This document shows positions 8,131 through 14,248 of a stretch of DNA of 21,059 nucleotides, piece after piece. Position 1 is the stretch's first letter, and each line of letters begins with the position of its first letter. Source of the stretch: a virus; IMG/VR virus record IMGVR_UViG_3300017824_000070, positions 1 through 21,059 of that record; one strand, written 5' to 3'. The translations under genes were made by a program, and so were the position numbers. The notes below the pieces were generated by a model, which was not told the origin of the DNA, searched no databases, and was given only the letters and a program-made list of their open reading frames with translations.

Positions 8131-8841
8131 ATGGCGTTACCTAAGTTAAATGATAGTCCGAAGTTTGAATTGACTATCCCCTCAACTCAAAAAAGTGTGA
8201 GGTTTAGGCCATATTTGGTCAAAGAAGAAAAAGTTTTATTGATGGCGTTTGAGTCAGGAGATGAGACAGCAACATTGGCAGCAGTGTTGGACACTATAGT
8301 GTCTTGTGTGCAGGGCGATATTAATCCCTCTGCGCTGACAACGTTTGACGTAGAATATATGTTCACGCAGATTAGAGCAAAATCTGTGGGTGAAAAAACT
8401 AAGGTTGGTGTAATTTGTAATGAATGTAATACTAAGAACGAGGTATCAATCAATTTAGAAGAAGTCAAGATTAAGATACCAGATAACAAGGCGTCAAATA
8501 AAATTGCTATTAGTGATGAGATTACAATAGAAATGGGTTATCCTTCTTATAGTAATCTTACCGATGGATCTCATATGCTTAACGGGAATTCAGAAGGTGC
8601 TTTTGATTTAGTAGCAAGTTGTATGGTTGCCATTGAAACAGAAGAAGAACGAATTGCAACCAGAGATGAACCAAAGGATAGCATTAAAGAGTTTTTAGAA
8701 TCAATGACATCATCTCAGTTCCTTATGTTGGCAGAATATTTAAAGGAAATGCCCAAGACAACGTATGAACTAGAGTTTACTTGTGAGCATTGCGGTGCTG
8801 AAAATAAAAGAACAATAGAAGGAATGCAGAATTTTTTCTAA
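8131..8841 (+). CDS. 26: Baseplate / tail assembly protein gp26-like (zero-frame product)
   Basis: 236 residues, preceded by GGAG. It matches the T4 baseplate protein family that includes gp26: LPKLNDSPKFELTIPSTQKS and VRFRPYLVKEEKVLLMAFES near the start. Two CxxC pairs (Cys96/Cys99 in ICNECNTKNE and Cys218/Cys221 in CEHCGAENK) could form one zinc ribbon bringing distant parts together. The gene ends in Asn-Phe-Phe-stop, where the two Phe codons are a -1 slippery site (see the fusion entry). Placed directly before a tape-measure-like gene, it occupies the position of the lambda gpG-type tail assembly chaperone. In T4, gp26 is needed for hub assembly. Confidence 0.75.
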   Translation: MALPKLNDSPKFELTIPSTQKSVRFRPYLVKEEKVLLMAFESGDETATLAAVLDTIVSCVQGDINPSALTTFDVEYMFTQIRAKSVGEKTKVGVICNECNTKNEVSINLEEVKIKIPDNKASNKIAISDEITIEMGYPSYSNLTDGSHMLNGNSEGAFDLVASCMVAIETEEERIATRDEPKDSIKEFLESMTSSQFLMLAEYLKEMPKTTYELEFTCEHCGAENKRTIEGMQNFF

Positions 8842-9029
8842 TATGCCTCTCTCATGACAATTTGGTAAATCATTATAGGTTGAATTTTCAGTTAATGCAG
8901 CATCACAAATATTCATTAACGGAATTGAACGAAATGTTACCTTGGGAGAGGGAAATTTATGTCATGATGTTGATTGAACACGTTAAAGAAGAGAACGAAA
9001 GGATTAAACAGAAAAATGGCGGAAGATAA
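8131..9029 (+). CDS. gp26-like -1 frameshift fusion (predicted 299 residues)
   Basis: If ribosomes slip back one base on the heptamer at 8832-8838, translation continues past the zero-frame stop for 63 codons (CTA at 8838 to AGA at 9026) and ends at TAA 9027-9029. The extension begins LICLSHDNLVNHYRLNFQLM, then has QHHKYSLTELNEMLPWEREI and ends VMMLIEHVKEENERIKQKNG, then GR. Its composition is fully protein-like, with a Trp-Glu-Arg-Glu-Ile-Tyr core like the short second parts of tail assembly chaperones. There is no good start codon with a ribosome-binding site for separate expression; an internal ATG at 8895 would yield 44 residues. It overlaps the next gene's start by 14 bases. The frame is certain; use of the shift is inferred. 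Confidence 0.7.
8832..8838 (+). promoter_or_regulatory. Programmed -1 ribosomal frameshift site (T_TTT_TTC)
   Basis: In the gp26-like frame the codons are TTT TTC followed at once by TAA, giving a perfect X_XXY_YYZ heptamer. An AGAAGGA motif at 8817-8823 ends eight bases upstream and could act as a Shine-Dalgarno-like stimulator. I see no strong hairpin in the following 40 bases; only a weak ATGA/TCAT pairing is visible. Confidence 0.65.
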
Positions 9030-10917
9030 AAACAATATAATGAGTGGTGATTTTCTGCCAGCTTCTACTCAGCTAGCAGAAGTCACTCTAGCGTTGAAGA
9101 TTGCCAACGAAAATAGATTAACTATTTCGGAAAGGGAATCTGAGAAAGAGACTGACGCTCTTAAGATCTTCCAATCTATTGACGAGAATATTAAAAGTAT
9201 CGCGGAATCCATCAAGAATTTTTCCAAAGATTTGGTGCAAGAAGTTCAGATACTCAACGAATTCCAAATTGAACAAGCAAAAAACGAATTGATACAAGAC
9301 AAACAAGATGAAAATAAAAAGAAAGAAGAAGAGAGAGAGAAAGGAATAGTTGCGGCCGCCAAGGCAGATTTTGGTAAAGGAAAGGAAGACGCTGAAAAAG
9401 AGATCGGAGAAAAAGGTCTTCTCAAATACATTGCTGATATTACTGGATTTGGAGGAACTCTTTCTACAGTTATGAAAAGTCTTGGAACCTTTTCTGCTAT
9501 AATAAGTACTGTGTTGGGACCATCCTTAGCAGCAATAGGTGGATCCTTAGCTAGCGTGGGTGCTTTTATAACGGGAACTATTGTTCCTGCTATAACTGCA
9601 TTTGCAACAACAGCAATGACGGTTCTTGCTCCGGTTGCTTTAGTTCTTGCCGGAGCATTGGCAGCAATCGAGTTTATCAAAGGGTTTGTTGATGGATTTA
9701 CTGCTAACGCAGAAGATGGATTTGCCACAAAAGTTCTAAGAGGTCTTACTCGAGGCATTGAAGAAGTTCTTGATATGTTTATCATGTGGCCGCTGGATCA
9801 AATAAAGAACCTTGTTTCTTGGGTCGCCGGAGCACTTGGGTTTGCTGATGTAGAGAAGGCACTGGACAACTTTAGTTATCAAGAATCGTTTGCCGAAATA
9901 ATGGATAGTTTCGAAGAATGGATAACTTCTATACCCACTGCTATTTCTGAATTCCTTACAAGAATGTTCGAACCAGTCACATCAATGTTCTCTTTTATTG
10001 GTGATATCGTAGATGATGTCACCAATGCGATCGCCGAATTTGTTTCGGGCGATTTCTTCGACCTATCAAAAATCAAGAGCATGATGACCAACATGTTTGC
10101 AGAGATCGGCGTTCCAAGAATAGAGTTTGATGTTCCTGTTATTGGTAAGGTGGGGTTTGGTCCTTTCTATCCGTTTATGCCTGATCAAGTTGATATGGGC
10201 GGTGGGAAAACAGGCAGCAATGCCGTGATAAGCGGAAAAGAATCATCAGAAAATGTTGTGGAATCGACCCAAGAGATAAACACATCGTCGATCGCTTCAT
10301 TAGATTCTGGATCTGTTGGAAACCAATACTCAGAAAGTATGAGTTCGAGGATCTTACAGCAAGAAATGGTTACAGAGAATGGTGGTGGCGAGAAGTTCAA
10401 AGAATCGTTTGGTGATTTTGATTTTGAAAAAGGCAAGGGAACTATTAGTATATCTCAGACCGACTCTTCTAACGAACTGAACAACATGACAGAAGAATTT
10501 ACTGGTCTTGGTCCGGTTGCATTTGGTCAGGCAAGGAGACTAGTTGCTTCTGGGGCGTCTATCGAAGAAGTAAGAACATTCTTGAAACAAAAAGAGAAGT
10601 CAGTATTTACATTAGTTAAAGAAATGATCGGTGGTGGTATATCTTCAATATCCGAGGGTGGATCTGCTCTATTAGATTCGTCGGCGGATTCAACATCATC
10701 TTTGTTGGGGTTGTCTTCTCCGGATACAACAATTCGAGGAATTTCTGCCGAAGCACTAGAAAAAGAAACAAAGCAAAGAGAAGAAACGAAGAGCGAAGTC
10801 CGTAATGCTCCGGTGGTAGTCAACGCGCCATCCACAACGACCAACACTAGTGTTAACAACCAATCTATGATTATGGATACACCAAGTGCAATTGACGGAT
10901 TGTCTTTAGGATACTAA
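9016..10917 (+). CDS. Tail tape measure / baseplate hub protein, gp29-like
   Basis: 633 residues from ATG 9016. The frame stays open upstream to a TTG at 8974, but that part overlaps the frameshift extension and ATG has AAGGA about 12 bases before it. Residues about 36-126 are charged and helical (coiled-coil-like, ending in a Lys/Glu-rich run). Residues about 146-228 are strongly hydrophobic, Gly/Ala-rich and contain possible membrane segments. The remainder is Ser/Glu-rich with Val-Asn-Ala-Pro and Thr-Asn repeats at the end. That layout is typical of tape measure proteins, and T4 gp29 is of similar size (590 residues). Position after a chaperone with a frameshift supports it. It ends with tandem TAA TAA. 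I see no lytic motif. Direct sequence identity with gp29 was not recognised. Confidence 0.65.
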   Translation: MAEDKNNIMSGDFLPASTQLAEVTLALKIANENRLTISERESEKETDALKIFQSIDENIKSIAESIKNFSKDLVQEVQILNEFQIEQAKNELIQDKQDENKKKEEEREKGIVAAAKADFGKGKEDAEKEIGEKGLLKYIADITGFGGTLSTVMKSLGTFSAIISTVLGPSLAAIGGSLASVGAFITGTIVPAITAFATTAMTVLAPVALVLAGALAAIEFIKGFVDGFTANAEDGFATKVLRGLTRGIEEVLDMFIMWPLDQIKNLVSWVAGALGFADVEKALDNFSYQESFAEIMDSFEEWITSIPTAISEFLTRMFEPVTSMFSFIGDIVDDVTNAIAEFVSGDFFDLSKIKSMMTNMFAEIGVPRIEFDVPVIGKVGFGPFYPFMPDQVDMGGGKTGSNAVISGKESSENVVESTQEINTSSIASLDSGSVGNQYSESMSSRILQQEMVTENGGGEKFKESFGDFDFEKGKGTISISQTDSSNELNNMTEEFTGLGPVAFGQARRLVASGASIEEVRTFLKQKEKSVFTLVKEMIGGGISSISEGGSALLDSSADSTSSLLGLSSPDTTIRGISAEALEKETKQREETKSEVRNAPVVVNAPSTTTNTSVNNQSMIMDTPSAIDGLSLGY

Positions 10918-10965
10918 TAAAAAAGGCAACGATCGTTGCCCTTTAGGATACTAATAAAAAAGGCA
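10904..10965. repeat. 25-base direct repeat spanning gene end and terminators
   Basis: Bases 10904-10928 and 10941-10965 are identical over 25 bases. The unit includes the last codons and stop of the gp29-like gene (CTTTAGGATACTAATAA), an A6 tract and GGCA, the left foot of each hairpin. The period is 37 bases. The sequence between them completes the first hairpin, so the repeat looks like duplication of a terminator with later divergence of the stem. Confidence 0.9.
10919..10940 (-). terminator. Rho-independent terminator 1 (mainly leftward)
   Basis: GGCAACGATCGTTGCC (10925-10940) is a perfect 16-base palindrome forming a 6-bp stem with a GATC loop. On the minus strand it is followed by six T, so it fits best as a terminator of the leftward gp32 transcript. 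On the plus strand only CTTTA follows, so rightward termination of the tape measure operon would be weaker. Confidence 0.75.
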
Positions 10966-10979
10966 CCCGAAAGTGCCTT
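10955..10979 (-). terminator. Rho-independent terminator 2 (mainly leftward)
   Basis: AAGGCAC (10960-10966), loop CCGAAA, GTGCCTT (10973-10979). On the minus strand the stem is followed by T6. It is the first terminator met by transcripts leaving gp32, with terminator 1 as back-up about 35 bases further on. Confidence 0.75.
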
Positions 10980-11024
10980 AGTGATTGTTCTGGTGGTTTT
11001 AAGGAGAATACACTCCCGTCTTAC

Positions 11025-11153
11025 ATGTGTTCCAACGCGGGATACCCAAGGTCATCAACCAGCGTCAAGTTTACGGCTGATGAACAAAAAGCAATGCTCT
11101 TGTTCGCACGATTGCCTGACGAGCAACTTTTTAGTCTTCTTGCGCCAACTTAG
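11025..11153 (+). CDS. Possible small ORF between tape measure gene and gp32
   Basis: A 42-codon frame (MCSNAGYPRSSTSVKFTADE then QKAMLLFARLPDEQLFSLLA, PT) with protein-like composition. It overlaps the 3' end of gp32 on the other strand by 23 bases. An AAGGAG lies at 11001-11006, but 18 bases from the ATG, which is too far; no other start codon fits better. It is the only candidate content of the 150-base gap between terminator 2 and gp32. It may be a remnant or a non-coding 3' region. I do not recognise the peptide. Confidence 0.25.
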   Translation: MCSNAGYPRSSTSVKFTADEQKAMLLFARLPDEQLFSLLAPT

Positions 11154-12021
11154 CGAAATAAGACATTGTATCATCTTCGTTTTCATCAGAACTAGCAGAA
11201 GCGATCTCGGGGGCTGGTTTAACCTTCATAGGAGTAGGTTCCTCAGTTTTTGCGAGATCAGGATAATCAGAAGCAACAGATTGACCGAGTACTATATGCA
11301 GTCTTGCTTCTAGTTCAGCATAACTCTTATATCCCGCTGGGTCAGTAAACTCGTTCAGGTCATAAACCTTCCCATAGATTTCTTCCAACTTATCGTCGTC
11401 TTCTGATAATGCTTTGGGAGAACTGAATTCAGACTTATCATAGTTACGATAACCTTCAACGTTTCGGATCTTCAGTTTGAAAGACGCACCTTCCCAAAAG
11501 TCGAATGGGTTAATAGGATCTTCATCCTGAAATTGTGGTTGCATAACATCCATAATCTTGTCAAAGATTTTCTTACCGAAGATAAACAGTTTTACCTGTC
11601 CTTCATTAGATGGGTTTGCTGCATCTTGCTCAACCAGAACATTTGCAACATAATGCAAACGACGCTTACGTTCGCGAGCAATTTCTTTATCGCGATCATC
11701 ACCAGAGTTCCATAGTCTTGAGTTTGCCTCTGATACTGGATCGGATTGACTGATTGAAGTCAAAGACTTCTCAATGTACCATTGTCCGGTTGGCCCTTTG
11801 AACCCGTGATCCCAGTAGCGAGCCCATGGGAGTTCATTACCCTCTGCTGCAGGAAGAAAACGAAGAACTGCATAACCATTGCCTGCTTTATCAACAGTAG
11901 GTTTCCAGATTCTATCGTCAACATAAGATTTTTTATCGGATGGTCCGCTATCACCAGCGGCAGCAGATACGAGTTTAGAGATAGCACTTGCGCGATTGCG
12001 CTTTAAATTTTCAAAAGACAT
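11131..12021 (-). CDS. 32: Single-stranded DNA-binding protein gp32
   Basis: 296 residues, starting at ATG 12021 with AAGGA nine bases upstream. It aligns along its length with T4 gp32 (301 residues): N-terminal LKRNRASAISKL (basic cooperativity segment), WKPTVDKAGNGYAVLRFLP, DHGFKGPTGQWYIE, LHYVANVLVEQDAANPSNEG, FGKKIFDKIMDV, FWEGASFKLKIRNVEGYRNY, and an acidic tail (DENEDDTMSYFAKLAQED) of the type that recruits replication partners. The T4 zinc site (His64, Cys77, Cys87, Cys90) is missing: the protein has no cysteine at all, and the region corresponding to CPVC reads DPVSEA. gp32 coats ssDNA in replication, repair and recombination. Its T4 homologue represses its own translation. Confidence 0.95.
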   Translation of the reverse strand: MSFENLKRNRASAISKLVSAAAGDSGPSDKKSYVDDRIWKPTVDKAGNGYAVLRFLPAAEGNELPWARYWDHGFKGPTGQWYIEKSLTSISQSDPVSEANSRLWNSGDDRDKEIARERKRRLHYVANVLVEQDAANPSNEGQVKLFIFGKKIFDKIMDVMQPQFQDEDPINPFDFWEGASFKLKIRNVEGYRNYDKSEFSSPKALSEDDDKLEEIYGKVYDLNEFTDPAGYKSYAELEARLHIVLGQSVASDYPDLAKTEEPTPMKVKPAPEIASASSDENEDDTMSYFAKLAQED

Positions 12022-12122
12022 ATAGTATTTCCTTGTATTTACAATGTATGGTACTTAGTTTATCCACGTTATTCATAATATAGACATATATATTACTTCT
12101 TTTTTTTATAAAAAACAAGCAA
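12022..12122 (-). promoter_or_regulatory. A+T-rich gp32 leader / intergenic region
   Basis: The 101 bases between gp33 and gp32 are very A+T-rich with a T6-AT-A8 run and little potential structure near the start codon. T4 gp32 mRNA has an unstructured A/U-rich operator for autoregulation, and this leader could serve likewise (inference). On the minus strand TTGTTT (12117-12112) is followed 17 bases later by TAATAT, a weak sigma70-like pair. I see no convincing late octamer. Confidence 0.3.
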
Positions 12123-12356
12123 TCATTCAAACGTCAGGGCATTACCCTTCGGCATGAAATTCAGGTTTTGGGCTTCGACTTCAATCTTGCCCTTTATTGC
12201 GGGAGAAATATACTTCTTAATCTCCTCTATTTCGATATTATTTTTTTCACAAAGATGAACAACAGCATCCATATAAGAAATTCGTTTTTCCAATACAGTA
12301 GATTCGACCATTTTTGTGAATTTGTTTTTTGTCAACATCAATCCATCAAGATTCAT
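12123..12356 (-). CDS. 33: Late promoter transcription coactivator gp33
   Basis: 77 residues from ATG 12356 (MNLDGLMLTKNKFTKMVEST), preceded by AAGGGA at a good distance; the frame is open further upstream, but that part lies inside the previous gene. The core KMVESTVLEKRISYMDAVVH, then LCEKNNIEIEEIKKYISPAI and GKIEVEAQNLNFM, parallels T4 gp33 (KMVEEFGMSYLEATTAFLEE, NSIPETQFAKFIPSGIIEKI, QSEAIDENLL). gp33 bridges RNA polymerase and the sliding clamp so that gp55 can use TATAAATA promoters. Its location one gene from gp32 also matches T4. It is shorter than T4 gp33 (112 residues), mainly at the N-terminus. Confidence 0.85.
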   Translation of the reverse strand: MNLDGLMLTKNKFTKMVESTVLEKRISYMDAVVHLCEKNNIEIEEIKKYISPAIKGKIEVEAQNLNFMPKGNALTFE

Positions 12357-12852
12357 CTTCTTCTTCCCTTCCATAAAAACCAACGTCGGTGTAAAAATGC
12401 CCTTTGGTTCTTTTAATCTCACCATTACCCTCATAAGCATTTGCTATAACTTTCCAAACAACTTTATGTTCTCTATTCTCTCCATACCAAAAGTCACACC
12501 AAGTTCCAGTCGTTAAATAACTTTGCATGTTTTTTATGTAAGTTTCTGCTATCTGATATTCTTGGCGCTGATTCTTATCTTTAGAATTTTTCCAGTATTT
12601 CATCCCGTTTATCTTTGCTTTCCAAATCTTAATCCATTCTTTTACCTTATCCGGATGTAAGTAATGGCCTTTATCTAGATTCCGGATATTTTCGGGAAGT
12701 GATAAGTTCTTTGCTGGACCCCTCGCTTCTCTTGCCTTACGCAATCTCTCGGTCGCTGCAGCGCGTTGCTCTTCACTCATAGGTTTACGCTTGCGTTTAA
12801 TTTTCGCCCTCTCTATCTCCCCAGAGGGTTCTTCCCATTTATTGCTCGACAT
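12346..12852 (-). CDS. Conserved phage hypothetical protein
   Basis: 168 residues from ATG 12852, with GAGG nine bases upstream; the earlier in-frame ATG at 12867 lacks such a site. The N-terminus is strongly basic (AKIKRKRKPMSEEQRAAATE then RLRKAREARG), suggesting nucleic-acid contact. The middle holds HYLHPDKVKEWIKIWKAKI and the C-terminal half is rich in aromatic residues (TWCDFWYGENREHKVVW). I recall similar proteins beside gp32/gp33 in marine T4-like phages but know of no assigned function. In T4 gene 59 (helicase loader) lies between 32 and 33; this gene is upstream of 33 and does not obviously resemble gp59. It overlaps the upstream gene by 14 bases. Confidence 0.7.
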   Translation of the reverse strand: MSSNKWEEPSGEIERAKIKRKRKPMSEEQRAAATERLRKAREARGPAKNLSLPENIRNLDKGHYLHPDKVKEWIKIWKAKINGMKYWKNSKDKNQRQEYQIAETYIKNMQSYLTTGTWCDFWYGENREHKVVWKVIANAYEGNGEIKRTKGHFYTDVGFYGREEEDES

Positions 12853-13627
12853 TTCTGTTTTCCTCATTAATATCTACGATGACGTCTAACAGAGGGCTGC
12901 GGTTCGTTATGGATCTCAATGCTGCCATATCCTTCGGCAAACAGTGACCACCATACCCGAACTTGCCGTCTGGTCCAGGAACCTGAGTATGTGAACGTCC
13001 TATACGGGGATCAATGGTAATCGCATCGACCATCTGATCAAAACCCTCAAACCCAATATCATGAAAGATCTTGTACATTTCATTAAAAAAAGTAACCTTA
13101 GTAGCAAGAAAACAATTCTCAACGTACTTGGCGAACGAAGCCTGTTGTAACGAGCAGTATTTAACTCTTTCTAGTTTAGGTAATACCTTACCCAACAACT
13201 CGTCCCAAAATCGACAGTCATCGCCCCCATAAATCGCAAAGGTCTGATTAAGAAACTCTTCACACGGATCTCGATAAACGTTAGAACCACCAAGGAACTC
13301 AGGTGAGTATGTAAAACTACCAGCACGTACTCCTGCTTCCCAATCTAACCAAACAGGGTCAACGGCTGATTTGATCAGATACTTTGTATTACCATACTTA
13401 TTAAACACTTCTTCTACGTGATCTGTATTGCAAGAGCCATCTTCGCGCATAGGAGTTGCTACACAAACGATAACAGCGTCAACCGGATCAATTTGTACAT
13501 CGCGGTAATAATTGTATCCTTTTGCGGGATCATCGATATACACATCAACTTGATTTGGATCATATCCTTGAAGCGCGTACTCAACAGCAACACCAACTGT
13601 TCCAAAACCTGCTATTACTATCTTCAT
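12839..13627 (-). CDS. UDP-glucose 6-dehydrogenase-like protein (short form)
   Basis: 262 residues, ATG preceded by GGAG. Nucleotide-sugar dehydrogenases oxidise UDP-glucose (or GDP-mannose and relatives) to the uronic acid in two NAD-dependent steps. Visible motifs are a Rossmann GFGTVG (residues 7-12), VATPMREDGS (57-65), YSPEFL with Glu110, SFAKYVENCFLATKVTFFNE with Lys167 and Asn171, and the catalytic Cys229 in GYGGHCLPKD. So all catalytic residues are present. Cellular enzymes are about 390-450 residues; the C-terminal nucleotide-sugar-binding domain is absent here. Such short forms are seen in marine phages. It may supply modified sugars to the glycosyltransferases further along the same strand (inference). 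Confidence 0.8.
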   Translation of the reverse strand: MKIVIAGFGTVGVAVEYALQGYDPNQVDVYIDDPAKGYNYYRDVQIDPVDAVIVCVATPMREDGSCNTDHVEEVFNKYGNTKYLIKSAVDPVWLDWEAGVRAGSFTYSPEFLGGSNVYRDPCEEFLNQTFAIYGGDDCRFWDELLGKVLPKLERVKYCSLQQASFAKYVENCFLATKVTFFNEMYKIFHDIGFEGFDQMVDAITIDPRIGRSHTQVPGPDGKFGYGGHCLPKDMAALRSITNRSPLLDVIVDINEENRNVEQ

Positions 13628-13646
13628 ATAATTGGTCTCCTAAATA

Positions 13647-13654
13647 TATAAACT
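13647..13654 (+). promoter_or_regulatory. Possible promoter (TATAAACT) for the lone plus-strand gene
   Basis: Six of eight bases match the late octamer, about 24 bases before the ATG at 13678. The site lies in the 50-base divergent gap between the dehydrogenase gene and the plus-strand gene. Weak support because the gap is A+T-rich. Confidence 0.2.
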
Positions 13655-13677
13655 ATTCTACTACAAATGGAGTTGAC

Positions 13678-13944
13678 ATGTCAACCACCGATATTTTTGA
13701 TTTCGGTTTTACTGCCGTAGACGAACAAGAATTAGATGCTGTTCAGCAAGCAGAACAAACGATTCAGGCAACGTCTGCAGAAGCAAGCTCAGCACAAGAG
13801 AGATTAGAAAAATTATTTAATGCTATCCAACCTCTGCTAACTAATCTAAAAAAGAACCCTGAAAAAGATTATATTTATTGGCCTAATCGATTGTCTAAAG
13901 TTGAACAGTTTGAAGATTTGATTCAAGGAATATATTCTTCTTGA
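13678..13944 (+). CDS. Small acidic conserved phage protein, unknown function
   Basis: 88 residues from ATG 13678 with GGAG seven bases upstream; the frame is open further left but runs through the dehydrogenase gene. It starts MSTTDIFDFGFTAVDEQELD, has an Ala/Gln/Glu-rich helical middle (AEQTIQATSAEASSAQERLE) likely to form a coiled coil, and ends NPEKDYIYWPNRLSKVEQFE. The C-terminal Glu-Lys-x-Tyr-Ile-x-Trp-Pro-Asn-Arg signature recurs in T4-like phages, in proteins I know only as hypothetical. It is the only plus-strand gene in a 10-kb minus-strand block, and its 3' end overlaps the opposing gene by 22 bases. Confidence 0.75.
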   Translation: MSTTDIFDFGFTAVDEQELDAVQQAEQTIQATSAEASSAQERLEKLFNAIQPLLTNLKKNPEKDYIYWPNRLSKVEQFEDLIQGIYSS

Positions 13945-14246
13945 TAAAGAACATAGTTCTCAGCACAATCTTCTGCCCATTGCAATGAGTGCCCAGAACA
14001 GTCGATGGTTCTGACAAACTTTGATTGTTCATATAGATCAACAAAGTAACCGTTTTCTGATTTCAACAAAACAGATTCTTTTTTGCCATCGCGCGACCAA
14101 TGCCTAGATATCTCTTCTGCGATCTGTACATTTCTTTTATGTTCATATTTTTTCATATTTTTATTTCTAAAGATAAGATCCCATTGTTTGTCGAATTCAG
14201 ATTGAGAGACTGATAATGGTCTAGGTTTGCTTCCTTTGCCTGTCAT
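13923..14246 (-). CDS. Conserved phage hypothetical protein
   Basis: 107 residues, ATG preceded by GGAG. The N-terminal segment GKGSKPRPLSVSQSEFDKQW then DLIFRNK is a motif I recall at the start of many small phage proteins with no known function. The C-terminal half (SENGYFVDLYEQSKFVRTID and SLQWAEDCAENYVL) looks like a small alpha/beta domain. It starts two bases after the stop of the upstream gene, so both are probably translated from one message. Confidence 0.6.
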   Translation of the reverse strand: MTGKGSKPRPLSVSQSEFDKQWDLIFRNKNMKKYEHKRNVQIAEEISRHWSRDGKKESVLLKSENGYFVDLYEQSKFVRTIDCSGHSLQWAEDCAENYVLYQEEYIP

Positions 14247-14248
14247 AT

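Noticed and set aside
8974-9015. TTG start 14 codons upstream for the tape measure gene
   Set aside because: The 14 residues are Lys/Arg-rich, lie inside the frameshift extension and lack a ribosome-binding site; ATG 9016 is preferred.
9246-9785. 179-codon antisense ORF inside the tape measure gene
   Set aside because: It mirrors the Ala/Gly/Val-rich hydrophobic segment and has low-complexity composition with no motif or start signal.
10936-11313. 125-codon plus-strand ORF over the terminators and gp32 end
   Set aside because: It runs through a terminator hairpin and far into gp32 antisense, with Cys/Arg/Ser-rich, non-protein-like composition.
12357-12440. Longer N-terminus for gp33
   Set aside because: The extra 28 codons lie inside the preceding gene; ATG 12356 has AAGGGA at good spacing and fits the family alignment.
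13423-13677. Upstream part of the plus-strand frame leading into the 88-residue gene
   Set aside because: It reads antisense through the dehydrogenase gene; the GGAG-preceded ATG at 13678 marks the real start.
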